From Nostoc sp. T09 (GTDB taxonomy: Bacteria > Cyanobacteriota > Cyanobacteriia > Cyanobacteriales > Nostocaceae), in contig NZ_MTAV01000002.1 of the NCBI RefSeq assembly GCF_002154695.1, positions 1 through 64,000 of the forward strand: a stretch of DNA of 64,000 bases. The letters are read 5' to 3'. Of the stretch, positions 45,264 to 53,938 are shown in pieces. The notes below the pieces were generated by a model that searched no databases, was not told where the DNA came from, and saw only the letters and a program-made list of their open reading frames with translations. The translations under genes and the position numbers were made by a program. Each line of letters begins with the position of its first letter. Within the stretch, counting starts at the first letter, position 1.

Positions 45264-46676
45264 CTATCCTCCAGTTTTTTGCAATTGTACTAATGCATTC
45301 AATAAATCAGAAAAATTAGTCTGTATTTGCTTCATTGTTTGAGCATTCCGATCAATGTTATCTGCTATATTCTGTAATTGATTAATTTGGTTGCTCAGTA
45401 GCGATGCATTTTGATTTAACACAGATACTACTTGCGATATATTTGTATTAGAAGACTGCGTAGTATTTTCAATTACTCCAGCTAAACTCTGCAATCTATT
45501 ATTATGGTTGCCGACTTGTCCTGTGTGCTGAGTTAAAGATGTTGTTAGCTGCGATACATTATTATTGAAAGATTGACTAGTTGTTGATAATGTATTTGCA
45601 TTTTGTACCAGGCGATCGCTCACATGAGTCAGGTTTTGTTGATTGTTTTGAATTAAGCTCTGGATCTGTGAAGAGTTATTAACCAAAGCATCACCAATAT
45701 CTTGCAGATTGTCTGCATAGTCTTCTAATTTATCTATCGCCTTGTCGAAAGATTTTGTCGAGTCACGAAGAGAAGATGTGATATCTGAGAAAGTTGTTGT
45801 TAATCTTGCCAAGTTGTTAGTAGCGTTGCTTAATACATTTGCGCCTGTTTGCATCGACTGTGAAGACTGATTAGCGACAGCCTGAAAATTATTAGCAGAT
45901 GTATTTAAAGTATTAGAAGCTGCTATGACAGCATTTTGAAAATCTTGAGTATTTTTCGGTAAAGTTGTAACAAAACTGTTTAAGCTTTTGGAATAGTTAT
46001 CTATAGACTTGATTAGAACATCTATTTTTTCCGCCACAGTTGGCTGGTTTTGCGATAGAAAAAAATCATTATCAAGGTAATCTTCTAGAGAAATCAGCAG
46101 TTTATCCTTCTCTAAATCTAAATCATAGGTGGGATGAAACTTAGTCAGGAAAACACTTCCAGCTAAAGCTGCAAGGCTACTCACGAATGCGATCGCCATT
46201 GAGCCGATAATATCTGGTAAGGCTTTTTGTAATTCCAGTTCACCACCAGTATTTCTACTTATTAAAAATAAATTCATTGTAATACCCAAGAACGTCCCTA
46301 ATAAGCCAAGAGCTAAAAGGGAGTTGGGAAGTAATTGATAAGAGCGTTTATGTCTTTCCCAAATTTTTAATTCTTGATTTTCACTACATCTTTTTTCTAT
46401 TAAAGCTATTTTATTAATTTTCTCATATTGATTTTTACTAATACTTTTAACTTTCTGAACAAGTTCAGTCTGAATTTGTTGTTCAATGATATCTACTTGT
46501 TTAAGTAAAGCATTCTTCAGGCGAATACCTTCGATAGTAGATTTTACAGTTAATCCCAGAAAGGCTAGCACTATTAAAAAAGGAAACCAAGGTATAAATG
46601 ATGGCGTAATTAAATAAAGCAGAAACAATACAAAACAAATTATAAATGCACCATAGCGAATTGAAAGTTGATTCAT
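45264..46676 (-). CDS. MotA/TolQ/ExbB-like (ZorA-like) protein with long helical tail
   Basis: 470 residues. Two hydrophobic segments at the N-terminus (about 8-47), a cytoplasmic loop, then the MotA-type pair: LLALGLLGTFLGITMNLFLI near 117-137 and DIIGSMAIAFVSSLAALAG near 153-172. The remaining 280 residues form an Asn/Gln/Ser-rich helical, coiled-coil-like tail with many hydrophobic heptads, but no catalytic motif. ZorA of the Zorya defence system has this plan, with a MotA core and long intracellular tail, as do some other proton-channel proteins. The gene immediately precedes the MotB-like gene. Divergent from the Ser/Thr kinase. Confidence 0.78.
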   Translation of the reverse strand: MNQLSIRYGAFIICFVLFLLYLITPSFIPWFPFLIVLAFLGLTVKSTIEGIRLKNALLKQVDIIEQQIQTELVQKVKSISKNQYEKINKIALIEKRCSENQELKIWERHKRSYQLLPNSLLALGLLGTFLGITMNLFLISRNTGGELELQKALPDIIGSMAIAFVSSLAALAGSVFLTKFHPTYDLDLEKDKLLISLEDYLDNDFFLSQNQPTVAEKIDVLIKSIDNYSKSLNSFVTTLPKNTQDFQNAVIAASNTLNTSANNFQAVANQSSQSMQTGANVLSNATNNLARLTTTFSDITSSLRDSTKSFDKAIDKLEDYADNLQDIGDALVNNSSQIQSLIQNNQQNLTHVSDRLVQNANTLSTTSQSFNNNVSQLTTSLTQHTGQVGNHNNRLQSLAGVIENTTQSSNTNISQVVSVLNQNASLLSNQINQLQNIADNIDRNAQTMKQIQTNFSDLLNALVQLQKTGG

Positions 46677-46896
46677 AATTTAGCAACTTCAAAAACTTAT
46701 TAATAGACAAAAAATATGTAATAAAAATTCTCAGTACGTAAAATTTATCATATCATGTTGGTTGTAGTATAAAATACCTTAAATACAATTAGTCAATCAT
46801 CTTCTAAGTTCAGCCTAGGTTCCCAGTTTTGACTTAGAGCATTGAATTCAAATTGACAAGGATTGCTTGGGACAATCTCTGCCACGGTGGTGTCAC
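46677..46896. promoter_or_regulatory. Divergent promoter region between MotA-like and kinase genes
   Basis: About 220 bp, AT-rich, must hold promoters for both operons. No single -10/-35 pair is convincing. Confidence 0.35.
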
Positions 46897-47931
46897 ATGA
46901 ATACAGGGATTTCAAAAATTATCAATCGACGTTACGAGATTGTTGCATTGCTTGGGGAGGGTGGTTTTAGCAAAACTTATCTAGCGGATGACTTGTTTCA
47001 GTCTGGAGTCCAGTATGCTGTTAAGCATTTTACTTTCTCTAGCACGAAGCAAAGTGAAGTTGCTATAGCTAAGGAACTGTTTCAACGCGAAGTAACAATT
47101 CTGCGCAAGTTAAATGGGCATCCGCAGATTCCTAAATTTTTTGAATACTTGGAAGAAAATCAAGAGTTTTACTTAATCCAACAATATATTCAGGGAAATA
47201 CTTTAAGTCAAGAAATAAATTCTCGGCACAAGTTAAAAGAGCCTGAAGTTATAAAAATATTAGATAAATTAATAAATATTCTTGTGTTTGTACATAGCAA
47301 TAATGTCATTCATCGTGATATTAAACCCGATAATATAATTCTAGATAAGCACGATAATTTATTTCTAATTGACTTCGGTGCCGTCAAAGAATTTATTGTT
47401 AATAATACTAGGCTACAAAAACCAGGAACTCAAATTTATACGCAGGGTTATGCTCCAGTAGAACAAATGCGTGGCTTTCCTCAACCCAATAGTGATATTT
47501 ATGCATTAGGAATGACAGTAATTGAAGCACTAACAGGTTTAGAACCTCAATCCTTGCCAATAGATAGTTTAGGAGAGGTTATTTGGCGAGATAAGGCAGA
47601 TGTTAGTGATTGGCTGGCAAATATTTTGACTAAAATGGTTCACTATGAATGCCGTGAAAGATATCAATCTGTAGAAGAGGTACGAAGAGATTTAGATACA
47701 GCTCCAACTGCATCAAATTCTGCAATAACTCAAGTGATAACACCACCTATAAACCCGTATTCTCAAATAACTGGTGAATCCACAAGTAATATAGTTTTAT
47801 ATGTGCTAATGGTAGTGTTATCTATAATTGCAATCCTGTATGCTGCTGGGTTACTACCTGGGAAAAAAGATACCAAGCCAAATAGACAACAATCTTTATT
47901 AATAGAAAAATCGTTGAGTTTGGATGTTTAG
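46897..47931 (+). CDS. Serine/threonine protein kinase, membrane-anchored
   Basis: About 344 residues. Kinase domain: YEIVALLGEGGFSKTYLAD (P-loop), AVKHF with the catalytic Lys, HRDIKPDNIIL, the DFG loop IDFGAVKE, and an activation segment ending in GYAPVEQMRG in place of the APE motif, as in many cyanobacterial kinases. A TM helix near the C-terminus (IVLYVLMVVLSIIAIL) is followed by a short basic tail. ATG 46897 (MNTGISKII) is the better start. Divergent from the MotA-like gene; could act in the same system or independently. Confidence 0.88.
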   Translation: MNTGISKIINRRYEIVALLGEGGFSKTYLADDLFQSGVQYAVKHFTFSSTKQSEVAIAKELFQREVTILRKLNGHPQIPKFFEYLEENQEFYLIQQYIQGNTLSQEINSRHKLKEPEVIKILDKLINILVFVHSNNVIHRDIKPDNIILDKHDNLFLIDFGAVKEFIVNNTRLQKPGTQIYTQGYAPVEQMRGFPQPNSDIYALGMTVIEALTGLEPQSLPIDSLGEVIWRDKADVSDWLANILTKMVHYECRERYQSVEEVRRDLDTAPTASNSAITQVITPPINPYSQITGESTSNIVLYVLMVVLSIIAILYAAGLLPGKKDTKPNRQQSLLIEKSLSLDV

Positions 47932-48000
47932 TAGCAAACGTCTACGCGGCGTGTCTTATCGCTAAATATTGCATCTTATTCTCTTTTCTTTCCCTTACTT

Positions 48001-48038
48001 GTATCGTGCTACCATTACCAATAAATTCTTTTGGGAGG
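48001..48038 (+). repeat. 38-bp direct repeat, right copy
   Basis: Second copy of the segment at 44453-44490. It ends in GGGAGG, the ribosome site of the VapB antitoxin gene. Confidence 0.7.
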
Positions 48039-48045
48039 TCAAGAT

Positions 48046-48312
48046 ATGGCTACCCTTCATCCGCTTAATATACCTGATGACTTATACGAACGACTGCAAG
48101 AGTTAGCCAAAGCTGAAAATAGCTCAGTTGATGCTCAAGTTATTACAATATTGCAGAATGCCTTGGAAACAAAGACAGAGCAAACGAAAGACGAAAGACC
48201 AAAGAATGTCCCAAAACTTCTAGAGGAAATCCGCATTCGTCGTGAGAGTCGTCGGACTGATGTGGAATGGCCTGATAGTACTGCGTTAATTCGAGAAGAC
48301 CGCGACAGATGA
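48046..48312 (+). CDS. VapB/FitA-like RHH antitoxin
   Basis: 88 residues from ATG 48046 (MATLHPLNIPDDLYERLQEL). Ribbon-helix-helix N-terminus: a beta strand, then LYERLQELAKAENSSVDAQV and ITILQNALE; acidic, Arg-rich C-terminal tail (LLEEIRIRRESRRTDVEW) that would embrace the PIN toxin. Its stop overlaps the VapC start by four bases, typical for VapBC. GGGAGG 7 nt upstream supports the start. Confidence 0.85.
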   Translation: MATLHPLNIPDDLYERLQELAKAENSSVDAQVITILQNALETKTEQTKDERPKNVPKLLEEIRIRRESRRTDVEWPDSTALIREDRDR

Positions 48313-48764
48313 CTATCCCTCTTAGGTGCGTTGTAGATGCTAGTGTTGCTATTAAGCAATTTATACCTGGTGATCCACTAATACCAAAAGTTAATCAACT
48401 GTTTGCTCACCTTACCAATCCTCAAACAGCAATTTTTGTTCCAGACCTGTTTTATATTGAGTGTGGCAATATTATCTGGAAGTATGTCCGCGCCAGACTT
48501 TATGCTGTTTCTGATGTCCCAGCAGATTTATCAACTCTCAAACGCTTCCCTTTACGTGTCGTCTCTACAGCTGACTTGATGGTGGATGCAGTTATTATTG
48601 CTTTAACTCATGGGATTTCTGCCTACGATGCTTCTTATGTAGCCCTTTCACAGCAGGTTGACGCTACTTTGCTTACTCTTGACGGTAAGCTGGTAAGGGC
48701 ATTAGCCAATTCGTCTTACGATGTTTGCTCTTTTAATGACTTCGCGGTGCCATCATGGCCTTAA
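48309..48764 (+). CDS. PIN-domain toxin VapC
   Basis: 151 residues. PIN fold acidic residues: VVDASVAIKQF (first Asp), FYIECGNIIW (Glu), and ISAYDASYVALSQ with the third Asp, plus LTLDGKLVRAL. These make the metal-dependent RNase site. Partner of the RHH antitoxin just upstream. VapC toxins usually cleave initiator tRNA or rRNA; the target of this one cannot be predicted. Confidence 0.88.
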   Translation: MTIPLRCVVDASVAIKQFIPGDPLIPKVNQLFAHLTNPQTAIFVPDLFYIECGNIIWKYVRARLYAVSDVPADLSTLKRFPLRVVSTADLMVDAVIIALTHGISAYDASYVALSQQVDATLLTLDGKLVRALANSSYDVCSFNDFAVPSWP

Positions 48765-48823
48765 TCTAAAAGCGTAGACGCTTTGCGGCTTGTTGTTAGA
48801 CATCACCTTCATGCAAGCATAAA

Positions 48824-49036
48824 TTATTCTTGGACGACTTCCACCAATTCCTCAATCATCACATCAAAAGTCCGTGCTAACTTCTGAATTGCGGTAAAAT
48901 CTACAGTTGCTAGCCCAGGCGATCGCGCATAAGTTCTGAGAGTACTATAAACCACACCAGAACGGTCAGATACCTCTTTCAGCGTCCAGCCCTTCTCAGC
49001 AGCAAATTCTCGAATCTTTAGCCTAACCATTCCCAT
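48824..49036 (-). CDS. XRE-type (Cro/C1) transcriptional regulator
   Basis: 70 residues, one helix-turn-helix of the XRE family: KIREFAAEKGWTLKEVSDRS, then STLRTYARSPG and FTAIQKLARTFDVMIEELV. Small single-domain regulators of this kind often control mobile elements or toxin-antitoxin modules. It faces the VapBC pair convergently, with no obvious operator. Confidence 0.8.
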   Translation of the reverse strand: MGMVRLKIREFAAEKGWTLKEVSDRSGVVYSTLRTYARSPGLATVDFTAIQKLARTFDVMIEELVEVVQE

Positions 49037-49181
49037 AATTTGCTTGACAAATGACTTATATGAGTCGTTTAATAATTATATCCTAAATAATAACAATCGC
49101 CCTCTGTCCTGGAAAACTAAAGGGCGATTGCATTTGGGTTTTTTACACATATCCCGTTAAAGGAGATGCTGTCTCTTTCAA

Positions 49182-49221
49182 CGGAAGGTATTCCATTTAA
49201 GCGGAAGGCATTCCTTTTAAA
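49182..49221. repeat. Two tandem 20-bp repeats
   Basis: GGAAGGTATTCCATTTAAGC is followed by the variant GGAAGGCATTCCTTTTAAAC. They end 16 bp before the start of the next gene, so they may be regulatory. Confidence 0.5.
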
Positions 49222-49236
49222 CAGAAATTTAACTTT

Positions 49237-49704
49237 ATGTTATCATCACTCAAGCTAAAAGCGCTTGTCATCCGTGAATCGAAAATAGTTCACAAATCAG
49301 CAATTGTTAACCCACTGGCGCGATTTGTCACAGAAGAGGCAATCTGCTTAATCTTCCAAATCAGTTTTGAAGATATCTATACAGTGGAATGCTGGCGTTA
49401 CATAGTTTATGTCCACGGTAAAGGTGTGAGCAAGTTTGTCAGCTATGCTGATTTTCCGCCAATTCTGGGTGTACAGCCGCCTAATAAATCAGACTTTGTG
49501 AAATGGCGCAAGCGCTGGCGCAAGCAAAATGAACCTCATCAAAATAAGCAAGCACCCCAATGGTGGGCAGAATTTTTCACTAATGAATTCTGGCAAGCTC
49601 ACTCCGAGGATATATTACATAGTTGGGAAGAACTAGTTGAGTTAATTCAATTTGCTTTTAATCCAGAAAAGTTAGAAGAACTCCGAATTAGCTATCAGCA
49701 GTAA
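49237..49704 (+). CDS. Hypothetical protein
   Basis: 155 residues, Trp-rich (WRYIVYV, KWRKRWRKQN, APQWWAEFF, EFWQAHSED). A cluster of basic residues in the middle (KWRKRWRK) and an acidic C-terminus. No family recognised. No membrane helix or signal peptide. Codon use and composition look like the neighbouring chromosome. It follows the tandem 20-bp repeats. Confidence 0.55.
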   Translation: MLSSLKLKALVIRESKIVHKSAIVNPLARFVTEEAICLIFQISFEDIYTVECWRYIVYVHGKGVSKFVSYADFPPILGVQPPNKSDFVKWRKRWRKQNEPHQNKQAPQWWAEFFTNEFWQAHSEDILHSWEELVELIQFAFNPEKLEELRISYQQ

Positions 49705-49871
49705 AAATTACTTTTGAACGGAGAAGTTTTGGTATATTTTTGATAGTCATCCGGGTTGAAATCTCAGTGGGGACATAGTTGTAAAGCTGACTGTTAGAGT
49801 CCATCATTGAGCTACCCGCAAAGTTATTGGTGCAGTTCCGTGGTTAGGTAGCGAAAACAGAAGAGGGAGTA

Positions 49872-50558
49872 GTGGAAAAAGTTAAACAGCACTTTGAAGA
49901 GGAAGCTCAAGAGTTTGATGCGATTATCCGCCGTCTCATTCCTTACTACGATCAGATACTTGATGCTCTTGTTACTGCACTACCGTTCAGTCAAATGCAA
50001 CCCATTAGTGTAGTTGATCTTGGATGTGGGACAGGAACAATTGCACGACGAATCAAAGATATTTATCCCCAAGCTCAAATCACCTGTGTTGATATTGCGA
50101 AGAAAATGTTGCAGATAGCAAATGTCAAGCTTGGTGATTCTGACGTGCGCTACCAACTTGCAAATTTTGAAGATTATGAGTTTGATACAACCTATGATGT
50201 AGCAGTTTCCTCACTTGCTCTACACCATTTAGTGAGTGATGACGACAAAATCAAGTTTTACAAAAAAATTTATGGTTGCCTGAATCCAGGCGGTGTTTTT
50301 TATAATGCTGATGTGATTTTGGGTTCCAGTTTACATCTTCAAGAGGTTTATGTGAGTAAATGGCGGAAGTATATGCGCCTAGAAGTTTCGGTGGAAGAAA
50401 TTGAACAAAAGTGGATGCCTCAGCACTATGATGAAGATCATCCAGCTAAACTAATGAGTCAACTCGCTTGGCTGCGAGACATGGGTTTTGCTGAAGTTGA
50501 TGTTATTTGGAAATATTACAATTTTGCTGTATACGGAGGGCGTAAGTTCGCCGGATAA
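49872..50558 (+). CDS. SAM-dependent class I methyltransferase
   Basis: 228 residues. Motif I VVDLGCGTGTIARRIKDIYP, motif II ITCVDIAKKML, a VSSLALHHLV segment and GGVFYNADV identify a Rossmann-fold SAM methyltransferase of the UbiE/tRNA-mo5U34-type sub-branch. The start is GTG. Substrate not predictable. Confidence 0.87.
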   Translation: MEKVKQHFEEEAQEFDAIIRRLIPYYDQILDALVTALPFSQMQPISVVDLGCGTGTIARRIKDIYPQAQITCVDIAKKMLQIANVKLGDSDVRYQLANFEDYEFDTTYDVAVSSLALHHLVSDDDKIKFYKKIYGCLNPGGVFYNADVILGSSLHLQEVYVSKWRKYMRLEVSVEEIEQKWMPQHYDEDHPAKLMSQLAWLRDMGFAEVDVIWKYYNFAVYGGRKFAG

Positions 50559-50615
50559 AAACCCCGATGCGCTTCAAACTTGGCAGTTGGCTTAAAAGCG
50601 AACCATCGTAATACG

Positions 50616-50660
50616 AAGACGCTTTCTTACCGCAAAAGAGATTAGCAAGGAAAGCGTCTT
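50616..50660. terminator. Hairpin between methyltransferase and S1 protein genes
   Basis: AAGACGCTTTC (50616-50626) pairs with GAAAGCGTCTT (50650-50660), 11-bp perfect stem, 23-nt loop; lies between convergent genes and could terminate both. Confidence 0.5.
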
Positions 50661-50696
50661 ATGAGTGAAAATCAATTGTGTGATTAATGAAAGCCG

Positions 50697-51599
50697 CTAT
50701 TCCGCAGATTTTTGACTAGCGCGATTCGCACGAGCCTCCGCAGAAGCCATCACTTCATCCATATTCTCTAAAACTTCACCAGGGAAATTTTCCAAAACTC
50801 TTGTTGAAAGTGCAACGCGGCCTTTACCCTCATCTAAGTCAATAATCACAGCTTTAATCGGCTGACCGATTTGAAATACTTTATCCAGAGACTCAATAAA
50901 TTTTTGGCTGACTTGCTTGATGTGCAGTAAGGCGCTGACACCATTTAAATCTACAAATACACCGAAAGGTTTAATGCCAGTAATTTTACCTTCCACCAAT
51001 TGACCTAGTTCTAACAAGCTAAAGTTACTAGAACGAGTCGCCAAACGCTGAGAAAGGATGAGCTTTTTGTTATTGCGGTCTACTTCTAAAAAACCGACAG
51101 TTAGAGTTTGACCTTTGAGTGCTTCTAAGTTATCACGCTCAATCAAGTGTGATCGCGGAATAAATCCCCGTAAAGATTGAAGTTCAACGGTGATACCACC
51201 TTTATTTACCCCCGTCACCCGTACTGGTACAGTCTGGGAATTTTCTTGCATTTGTGCCAGCCGTTCCCAAATGTGCTGAATTTCTAATTGTTTTCGAGAA
51301 AGGGTAACTTGGCCTTCTGCATCCTGTTCCCGGATAATTAAAAACTCTAGTTCCTCTTGTAGTGGTAGCACCTCAGACAAATCGGTAACTGCTCTCAAAG
51401 CAGCCTCATCACGGGGAATAAAAGCCGATGACTTGCCACCAATATCGACATAGGCCCCATCATGGTCAAGTTGGAACACTTTGCCATGTACCACCTGTCC
51501 CTTTTGAAACTGGTAGTCGTGTTTTTCCAGCGCTTTGGCAAAATCGTCCATTGTAAATGGCGAATTGGCTGTTTGAGAACGTTTCGATTCGGAATTCAT
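50697..51599 (-). CDS. S1 RNA-binding domain protein, ribosomal protein S1 paralogue
   Basis: 300 residues with three S1 modules: KGQVVHGKVFQLDHDGAYVD (about 37-100), QTVPVRVTGVNKGGITVELQ (about 121-185) and GQLVEGKITGIKPFGVFVDL (about 199-265). The three-domain layout is that of the shorter cyanobacterial S1 proteins that bind pyrimidine-rich RNA. ATG 51599 (MNSESKRSQT) is preferred over 51629. The C-terminus ends in a basic/Ala tail. Likely assists mRNA binding to the 30S subunit or translation regulation. Confidence 0.88.
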   Translation of the reverse strand: MNSESKRSQTANSPFTMDDFAKALEKHDYQFQKGQVVHGKVFQLDHDGAYVDIGGKSSAFIPRDEAALRAVTDLSEVLPLQEELEFLIIREQDAEGQVTLSRKQLEIQHIWERLAQMQENSQTVPVRVTGVNKGGITVELQSLRGFIPRSHLIERDNLEALKGQTLTVGFLEVDRNNKKLILSQRLATRSSNFSLLELGQLVEGKITGIKPFGVFVDLNGVSALLHIKQVSQKFIESLDKVFQIGQPIKAVIIDLDEGKGRVALSTRVLENFPGEVLENMDEVMASAEARANRASQKSAE

Positions 51600-51639
51600 G
51601 ACTTTTGAATATATATTGTTAATTGTCAATTGTTAGTAG

Positions 51640-51926
51640 TGAGTCAGTGCGGTCTTGGGGTTTCCACGCCACTTACTACAAGGGGGAACCCTCGCAACGT
51701 AGTGGCTCTCCATGAGCAACTGACGTTAGCACAGCCTAAAGCCTTCTCTACGAGAGGCTGCGCCAACGGCATAGCTTCGCTTAGAGCGACTTACTCCTAC
51801 GGTGAATCAAGCTACGCGTAGCGTCTTTGCTAGGAGAAGGAGCGTCGAAACGAGCGTCACCCGAAGGGTGAGTTGTTTTTCACTAGCTACTGACTACTAA
51901 CCACTGACTACTGACGGTGTAGGTTT
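51640..51926. repeat. Cluster of dispersed Nostoc repeats
   Basis: About 290 bp of non-coding sequence made of fragments of repeat families: CAGTGCGGTCTTGGGG (51644-51659, inverted near 30745-30760), the segment shared with 37860-37935, GCTACGCGTAGCGTC-type palindromes (about 51810-51822), and terminal CTACTGA heptamers (51886-51915). A 63-codon open frame within it is not a gene. Confidence 0.65.
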
Positions 51927-52667
51927 TCAGTCCAGTTGACCAAAGAGTTGTTTCACCTGCTCCCAAGCCTCAGCGGCAACTTTAGGATTATAGCTGGCGC
52001 GACGGTCGCAGAAAAATCCGTGGTCAGCTCCATCGTAGCGAAAGACACGGTACGGAATTTTATATTTTTCTAACGCTGCTTCAATTTCATCTACCTGTTC
52101 AACAGGAATGCTTGCATCTTCCATCCCAAATAAGGCGTAAAGCGTACCTTTAATTTCGCTGGTACGAGTAACAGTGGGGTCACCGCCCCCTGGTGTACGG
52201 GTTGTAATTCCAGCACCATAGAAGGAAGCAGTAGCTTTAATATCTGGTAGTGTAGCAGCAAGATATGCTACATGGCCACCAAAGCAGAAGCCGATACAGC
52301 CGAAGCTATCTTTTTTGACATTGGGGAGGGTTTTAAGATAATTGATCGCGGCTTGAATATCGCTCAATAATTCTGAGGCTTTGGTTTGCATCGCATAGCC
52401 TCTGCCAATTTCGATATCTTCTGGAGTGTAGCCAGTTTCAAAGCCAGGAGCTTGGCGTTGGAAAAGTGCTGGTGCGATCGCTACATACCCTAACCGAGCG
52501 ATCCGTTCTGTGACATCCCGAATATGATCGTTAACACCAAAAATCTCCTGCAATACCACAATTGCTGGGTAAGAGCCTGATTCTTGTGGCTGTGCTAAGT
52601 AAGCTAATATTGAAAAATTATCTTGCGAAATTTGAACCGTTTTGGTGTCGATTGCTCGCTCTGTCAT
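51927..52667 (-). CDS. Dienelactone hydrolase family protein
   Basis: 246 residues. Alpha/beta hydrolase of the DLH type: FGCIGFCFGGHVAYL contains the catalytic Cys, ALFGMEDASIP the Asp, and GADHGFFCDRRASYNP the His. Also VVLQEIFGVNDHIRDV, the oxyanion-side motif. Hydrolyses enol-lactone or ester substrates; no aromatic degradation genes are nearby, so the in vivo substrate is unknown. Divergent from the GntR gene. Confidence 0.9.
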   Translation of the reverse strand: MTERAIDTKTVQISQDNFSILAYLAQPQESGSYPAIVVLQEIFGVNDHIRDVTERIARLGYVAIAPALFQRQAPGFETGYTPEDIEIGRGYAMQTKASELLSDIQAAINYLKTLPNVKKDSFGCIGFCFGGHVAYLAATLPDIKATASFYGAGITTRTPGGGDPTVTRTSEIKGTLYALFGMEDASIPVEQVDEIEAALEKYKIPYRVFRYDGADHGFFCDRRASYNPKVAAEAWEQVKQLFGQLD

Positions 52668-52866
52668 AATAGTTTTTACCAGGGTTGCGTGATTATTTGA
52701 TATAACTATGCCAGTATCTCAAAGCTTTCTGCCATCAGATTATCAATTAACGAAAGTCAGTACACTAGAAATTTCCCCCAGAGAAATTCAATGTATAAAT
52801 AAAATATTTAACAAGTAGCAGATGCAGCTGGTCCCATGCCGCTATTAGCACCTAGGAGGTTTGGTA

Positions 52867-53850
52867 ATGATTCAATTCCGCATTCAGCCAGACAGTGAAA
52901 TTCCCGCATCCACCCAGCTGTTTAATCAAATCCGGTTTGCGATCGCTTCCCGGCAATATCCACCTGCGTACAAATTGCCGAGTACACGGGCGCTGGCAAT
53001 GCAAACAGGTTTACACCGCAATACGATCAGCAAGGTTTACCGTCAGCTAGAAGAAGACGGTTTTGTAGAAAGCTTAGCTGGTTCAGGAATTTATGTGCGT
53101 GCCCAAGGTCATGAGGGCGGTAGTAAGCTACAATCACCAACTCTTAAGCAACATCCCGATGCCTACAAAATTGTGCAGCAAGCACTTGATGAGCTACTTT
53201 CTCAAGGATGTTCGCTCTCGGAGGCGAGAGAATTATTTTTAGCGGAAATGGATTGGCGCTTGCGTTGCAGTGCTCAAGTGTTGGTGGCAGTGCCTTCTTA
53301 TGATATTGGTGCAGGCGAGTTGATGGTCTATGAATTAGAAAAAGCTCTGCATATACCGATACAGTTAGTACCAATGGAAGAATTAACGACTGTACTAGAT
53401 AAAACTTCCTCTGCCACAGTCGTTACTAGTCGGTATTTTATTGGAGATGTAGAAGAAATTGCCGCCCCGAAAGCTGTACGGGTGATTCCTTTAGATATCT
53501 ACGACTATTCCAAAGAACTCAATCTGCTGAAAACCTTGCCCAAAGAAAATTGTGTGGGCATAGTTAGCCTGAGTTCTGGAATAGCCCGCGCCGCCGAAGT
53601 CATTCTCCACGGACTGCGTGGAGATGAACTATTGGTGATGACTACGCAACCAAAAGATGCTTACAAACTTCAGGCGATCGTCAAGCGAGCTGAGGTAATT
53701 ATCAGCGATCAAGCAAGTTATGCAGCTGTGCAAGCTGCGGTACAAGCTGCATCTGAAGATATTATTCGTCCCCCCAAATTGATTAAGGTTGATAATTACA
53801 TTGGTACTAAATCTATTAATTTATTGAAACGAGAACTGGGTTTAGGTTAA
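52867..53850 (+). CDS. GntR-family transcriptional regulator
   Basis: 327 residues. Winged helix at the N-terminus: STQLFNQIRFAIASRQYPPA, KLPSTRALAMQTGLHRNTIS and KVYRQLEEDGFVESLAGSGIY. The C-terminal effector domain (about 80-327) is not of the FadR, HutC or MocR aminotransferase type that I recognise; it contains several GxxRAAEV and TTQPKD loops. AGGAGG ends 7 nt before ATG 52867, which fixes the start. Possibly regulates the divergent dienelactone hydrolase gene. Confidence 0.85.
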   Translation: MIQFRIQPDSEIPASTQLFNQIRFAIASRQYPPAYKLPSTRALAMQTGLHRNTISKVYRQLEEDGFVESLAGSGIYVRAQGHEGGSKLQSPTLKQHPDAYKIVQQALDELLSQGCSLSEARELFLAEMDWRLRCSAQVLVAVPSYDIGAGELMVYELEKALHIPIQLVPMEELTTVLDKTSSATVVTSRYFIGDVEEIAAPKAVRVIPLDIYDYSKELNLLKTLPKENCVGIVSLSSGIARAAEVILHGLRGDELLVMTTQPKDAYKLQAIVKRAEVIISDQASYAAVQAAVQAASEDIIRPPKLIKVDNYIGTKSINLLKRELGLG

Positions 53851-53938
53851 GCCCAAGTTTAGAAGATATTAGGAGATAAACAGAGGGAAAATGCCATAGG
53901 CGGACATACATAACAAATGAGCCAGGATGATTGTTCAA

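Noticed and set aside
51630-51821. 63-codon plus frame in the repeat cluster
   Set aside because: Consists of dispersed repeats in translation; no homology and not preceded by a ribosome site.
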